Shown one piece after another: positions 30,590 through 33,210 of a DNA stretch of 33,210 nt. Under the pieces are notes generated by a model. It was given only the letters and a program-made list of their open reading frames with translations. It did no database searches and had not been told where the DNA came from. Both the position numbers and the translations under genes were made by a program. Source of the DNA: Lentzea xinjiangensis (GTDB lineage Bacteria > Actinomycetota > Actinomycetes > Mycobacteriales > Pseudonocardiaceae); the NCBI RefSeq assembly GCF_900110955.1, contig NZ_FOFR01000038.1, positions 1 through 33,210 on the forward strand, written 5' to 3'. Each line of letters opens with the position of its first letter. The first letter of the stretch is position 1.

Positions 30590-31692
30590 CGCGCCACCAC
30601 CGCGTTCCACGAGCCGACCAGGTCCTCGGCGCTGGCGCCGCTGAGGACGAGCACCGACCCTGCGGTGCCCACCGGCCGCTGCTCGTCCACGACGAGCACG
30701 ACGCCGAATGCGGCGCGGCCCGCCTCCAGCACCAGGGCGGGCACCGCGGTCCCGCTGATCACGGCCACCACGTCGAGGTCGCGCACCGGCACGGTGCGGC
30801 GGCCGTCGCCGTCGCGCAGCCGCAGGTCCGCCAGCGCGGACAGGATCGGGGCGGCGTCCTGCGCCTGGTCGATGTCGGTGCCGCCGGACGAGGTCAGCAG
30901 CCGCACCGGGTGTCCCTGCTCCAGCGCCGAGGTGACGAGCGACGCCGCCACCTCGACCGCCTCCTCGAAGCGCTGCTCCACGGCGTAGGACGCGGAGTTG
31001 TCGTCCAGCAGCACGGCCAGGTGCGGGCGTGCCGGGTCGGCGTCCTCGCGGATCATCAGCGTGCCGGTGCGCGCGGACGTCGCCCAGTGCAGGCGGCGCA
31101 GGTCGTCACCCGGCACGTACTCGCGCAGGCCCACCAGGTCGGTGCCCCCGCGCTCCACCCGCTCGTCGGCGCCCACCTGGCCCCGCCGGGCTCCGGCCGG
31201 CAGGCCCCTGACCGGCAGCACGCGCGGGACCACCCGCACCTGCACGACCTCCCCGAGCACGGTCCTGGCCTGCGCCAGCCCGGCCAGCCCCTGGCGCCGC
31301 AACGTCAGCGGGCCCACGTCGAACACACCCCGCCGCTCGGTCGGGATCGCGTAGTCGACCGCCTCGACGACGCCGGGGGCGAGCAGCGGCACCTCCACCA
31401 CCGAGGGCACGCCCGCCACCACGTCGACGGCGTCGAGGGCCACCGGCCAGCGGCCCGTGACCGACAGCTCCAGCCGGCCGCTGCACCGGGCCAGCCGCGG
31501 CACGGTGCGCGGTCGGACGGTGCGCGAGACCGACAACGGCGACGCCACCAGCACCGTGACGACCGAGGCGAGCACGAGCGCGGTCAGCGCGAGGCCGAAC
31601 GCCGCCATGCCCGGGTAGCGCCACCACAGGCCGACGCCGAGCATCAGCAGGCCCAGCACCGCCGTGCCGGTGCCGCGCAGCGTGAGTCTCAT
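30586..31692 (-). CDS. DUF58 domain membrane protein
   Basis: 368 residues. Two N-terminal membrane helices (about 8-22 and 27-50) are followed by a beta region. The DUF58 signature is 'RGGTDLVGLREYVPGDDLRRLHWATSARTGTLMIRED', after which a vWA-like fold begins 'HLAVLLDDNSAS'. DUF58 proteins are partners of MoxR ATPases and are thought to act in assembly of secreted or envelope complexes. ATG 31692 overlaps the MoxR stop (ATGA) and the stop overlaps the transglutaminase-like gene. Confidence 0.94.
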   Translation of the reverse strand: MRLTLRGTGTAVLGLLMLGVGLWWRYPGMAAFGLALTALVLASVVTVLVASPLSVSRTVRPRTVPRLARCSGRLELSVTGRWPVALDAVDVVAGVPSVVEVPLLAPGVVEAVDYAIPTERRGVFDVGPLTLRRQGLAGLAQARTVLGEVVQVRVVPRVLPVRGLPAGARRGQVGADERVERGGTDLVGLREYVPGDDLRRLHWATSARTGTLMIREDADPARPHLAVLLDDNSASYAVEQRFEEAVEVAASLVTSALEQGHPVRLLTSSGGTDIDQAQDAAPILSALADLRLRDGDGRRTVPVRDLDVVAVISGTAVPALVLEAGRAAFGVVLVVDEQRPVGTAGSVLVLSGASAEDLVGSWNAVVAR

Positions 31693-32654
31693 TGCGCCGA
31701 GGGCTTGGGCACCGGCACGCGCGAGAGCACGTCGGCCAGCACCTCCGACGTCGTCACCCCCGCCAGCACGCTCTCCCGCGTCAGCACGAGGCGGTGGGCC
31801 AGCACCGGGTCCGCGATGTCCTGGACGTCCTGCGGCACGACGAAATGCCGGCCCTTGGCGGCCGCGTACACCTGCGCGCACCGCACCAGCGTGCGCAGGC
31901 CGCGCGTGGAGGTGCCCAGCCGCAGCCGTTCGTCGGACCGGGTGCCCACGCCCAGGGAGGAGATGTAGCGCAGGATCGGGTCGGCCACGTGCAGCAGCGA
32001 GAGGCGGCCGCTGAACGCGCTCACCTCGCGCGGCGACGTCACCGCGGGCACGTCGGCGATGCGGCCGGCCCCGCTGCCGGGCCGCAGCACGTCGAGCTCG
32101 TCGTCCACCGACGGGTAGCCGATGGATGTGCGCAGCATGAACCTGTCGAGCTGCGCCTCGGGCAGCCGGTAGGTGCCGTCGAGGTCGATCGGGTTCTGCG
32201 TCGCCACCACGAGGAACGGGTCGGGCACCGCGTGCCCGACGCCGTCGACCGTGACCGTCCGCTCCTCCATGACCTCCAGCAGCGCCGACTGCGTCTTGGC
32301 CGCCGCGCGGTTGATCTCGTCGGCCAGCACGACGTTCGCGAACACCGGACCGGGGCGGAACCGGATCTGGCCCGTCTGCGGGTCGTAGACCGAGGTGCCC
32401 GTGACGTCGGACGGCAGCAGGTCCGGCGTGAACTGCACGCGCCGGGAGACGCCGCCCAGCGCACCGGCCACGGCGCGCGCCAGCGTCGTCTTCCCCGTGC
32501 CGGGAACGTCCTCCAGCAGCACGTGGCCGCCCGCGAACATCGCCACCAGCACCAGGTCGACCACGTCGCGCTTGCCGCGCACGGCGCTCTCGACGGCGTC
32601 ACCGAGCCGCGCGTGCAGGTCGCGGAAGGCGGAAACCTCACCGGTGTCGATCAC
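31689..32654 (-). CDS. MoxR-family AAA+ ATPase
   Basis: 321 residues. Walker A is 'EDVPGTGKTTLAR', Walker B is 'NVVLADEINRA', sensor 1 is 'VVATQNPIDLDGTYRLPEAQLDRFM' and the C-terminal AAA lid carries the MoxR 'STRGLRTLVRCAQVYAAAKGRHFVVPQDVQDIA' region. MoxR ATPases work as chaperones for vWA/DUF58 partners. GTG 32654 overlaps the upstream gene's stop (GTGA). Second of a four-gene minus-strand operon: repeat protein, MoxR, DUF58, transglutaminase-like. Confidence 0.96.
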   Translation of the reverse strand: MIDTGEVSAFRDLHARLGDAVESAVRGKRDVVDLVLVAMFAGGHVLLEDVPGTGKTTLARAVAGALGGVSRRVQFTPDLLPSDVTGTSVYDPQTGQIRFRPGPVFANVVLADEINRAAAKTQSALLEVMEERTVTVDGVGHAVPDPFLVVATQNPIDLDGTYRLPEAQLDRFMLRTSIGYPSVDDELDVLRPGSGAGRIADVPAVTSPREVSAFSGRLSLLHVADPILRYISSLGVGTRSDERLRLGTSTRGLRTLVRCAQVYAAAKGRHFVVPQDVQDIADPVLAHRLVLTRESVLAGVTTSEVLADVLSRVPVPKPSAQ

Positions 32655-33210
32655 TTGTCCTCTTCTCCGCGAACACCGTTCTCCCCGCGAACACCGTCTT
32701 CCCTGCGAACACCGATGCGCAGCAGGAAGGCGCACGCCAGCAGGCCCACTCCACCCGCGCCCATCGGCGCGGTCTGCGCGCCGGCGGGCGCCAGCCGCGG
32801 GATGCAGCCCGGTTTGCCGCCGCACTCGTCGGCGAGGTAGCTCGCGTTGCGGGCGGCGGAGTCGACCTGGCCGCCGCCCGAGGCCGCGTACGCGCGGACG
32901 ACGATGGTGTTCGAGCCCTCCTCCAGCGAGATCCGGGCGGTGGTCGCCCCGCACGGGATGCCGACCGCGTAGTCCCACGTCGTGTTCACGACCTCGCAGC
33001 GGCCGGTGTGGCTCGCCCAGTCCGCGGGCGGCGCCATGTTCACCGTGCGCGACGGCATCCGGACACCGCCGACGAAGCCGGTGATCACCGTGGCGCCCGC
33101 CGCGGGCAGCGGCGGAGGAGGCGGCGGGGTCGGCGTCGGCGGAGGCGTGTTCGGCGGCGGGGTGTTCGGGGGCGGTGTGTTGGGCGGCGGTGTGTTCGGG
33201 GGCGGTGTGT
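32651..33210 (-). CDS. Repeat-linker membrane protein of the MoxR operon, 5' end outside window
   Basis: 186 codons of a longer gene; the N-terminus lies beyond base 33210. The visible part begins with a Pro-rich linker of NTPPP repeats. A beta-rich extracellular module follows ('VITGFVGGVRMP', 'TTARISLEEGSNTIVVRAYA') with four Cys that may pair. A membrane helix ('GAGGVGLLACAFLLRIGV') leads to a short cytoplasmic tail of three GVRxE units. The operon partners suggest it is an envelope protein handled by MoxR/DUF58. Its missing N-terminal domain would decide the role. The last four bases overlap moxR (GTGA). Confidence 0.8.
   Translation of the reverse strand, partial: TPPPNTPPPNTPPPNTPPPNTPPPTPTPPPPPPLPAAGATVITGFVGGVRMPSRTVNMAPPADWASHTGRCEVVNTTWDYAVGIPCGATTARISLEEGSNTIVVRAYAASGGGQVDSAARNASYLADECGGKPGCIPRLAPAGAQTAPMGAGGVGLLACAFLLRIGVRREDGVRGENGVRGEEDK
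32662..32715 (-). repeat. Three 18-bp repeats encoding the GVRxE tail
   Basis: Three near-identical 18-bp units (32662-32679, 32680-32697, 32698-32715) share the core GCGAACACCG. They encode the cytoplasmic tail motif GVRREDGVRGENGVRGEE. They are likely the product of slippage duplication. Confidence 0.75.
33141..33210 (-). repeat. 15-bp tandem repeat encoding NTPPP linker
   Basis: About 4.7 copies of a 15-bp unit (GGCGGTGTGTTCGGG and variants), in phase with the reading frame, continue to the window edge. Each encodes NTPPP. Proline-rich repeats of this type act as cell-wall-spanning spacers, and copy number may vary between strains. Confidence 0.85.

Noticed and set aside
1..33210. Search for tRNA, rRNA, riboswitch and CRISPR arrays
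   Set aside because: No cloverleaf with GTTCRA-type loop, no rRNA-like conserved stretch, no T-box or cobalamin-type element and no regularly spaced repeats with unique spacers were recognised by eye.

Overview
The window is high-GC DNA with near-universal G or C at third codon positions, frequent GTG starts, GTGA/ATGA-coupled operons and leaderless promoters. The gene families present (LAL regulators, class II lanthipeptide synthetase, PAC2, DUF4230, DUF1360, MoxR/DUF58/transglutaminase) point to a filamentous actinomycete, most likely Pseudonocardiaceae (Lentzea, Saccharothrix or Amycolatopsis-like). That placement is inference from gene style, not from a search. No rRNA, tRNA or CRISPR array was seen.

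Left part (1-7.3 kb). The window opens inside the N-terminus of an IS5-family transposase on the minus strand. Next comes a small RiPP-type cluster: a minus-strand HTH-XRE/NTPase regulator, a divergent class II lanthipeptide synthetase (LanM), a 62-residue peptide gene overlapping the end of lanM, and a large LuxR/ATPase (LAL) regulator. This is the most unusual part of the window. The overlapping peptide has no cysteine. In the cyclase domain the Zn ligands are kept, but the conserved active-site His of the (F/L)(A/S)HG motif reads as Arg. Together these suggest a dehydration-only or non-lanthionine product. No transporter or protease gene is present.

Middle (7.3-21.4 kb). These are mostly accessory-metabolic and housekeeping genes: a conserved small protein; a DUF4383 membrane protein behind a SigB/SigF-like promoter; a YbdK-type carboxylate-amine ligase; a heme-oxygenase-like diiron-type protein facing a CDGSH Fe-S protein and an NPPY methyltransferase across a 42-bp palindromic terminator; an uncharacterised protein; DUF1360 with a small coupled upstream gene; an SDR; and a MacA/MacB-like lipoprotein, ATPase and permease operon. 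Then come an SDR/aldo-keto reductase operon divergent from a MarR regulator and an acyl-CoA-dehydrogenase-like flavoprotein, and finally thyA-folA and a YciI-like protein.

Right part (21.4-33.2 kb). Two SDR genes sit between two gene-poor stretches, each carrying a strong hairpin. Then come PAC2 and YjbR/MmcQ genes, a DUF4230 membrane protein, a membrane Ser/Thr protein kinase preceded by repeated CGAACCGG boxes, and a small membrane-anchored protein. A four-gene minus-strand operon finishes the window: a repeat-bearing membrane protein running off the edge, MoxR AAA+ ATPase, DUF58, and a DUF3488/transglutaminase-like protein. The last has lost the catalytic Cys and His. All four are coupled by 4-base overlaps.
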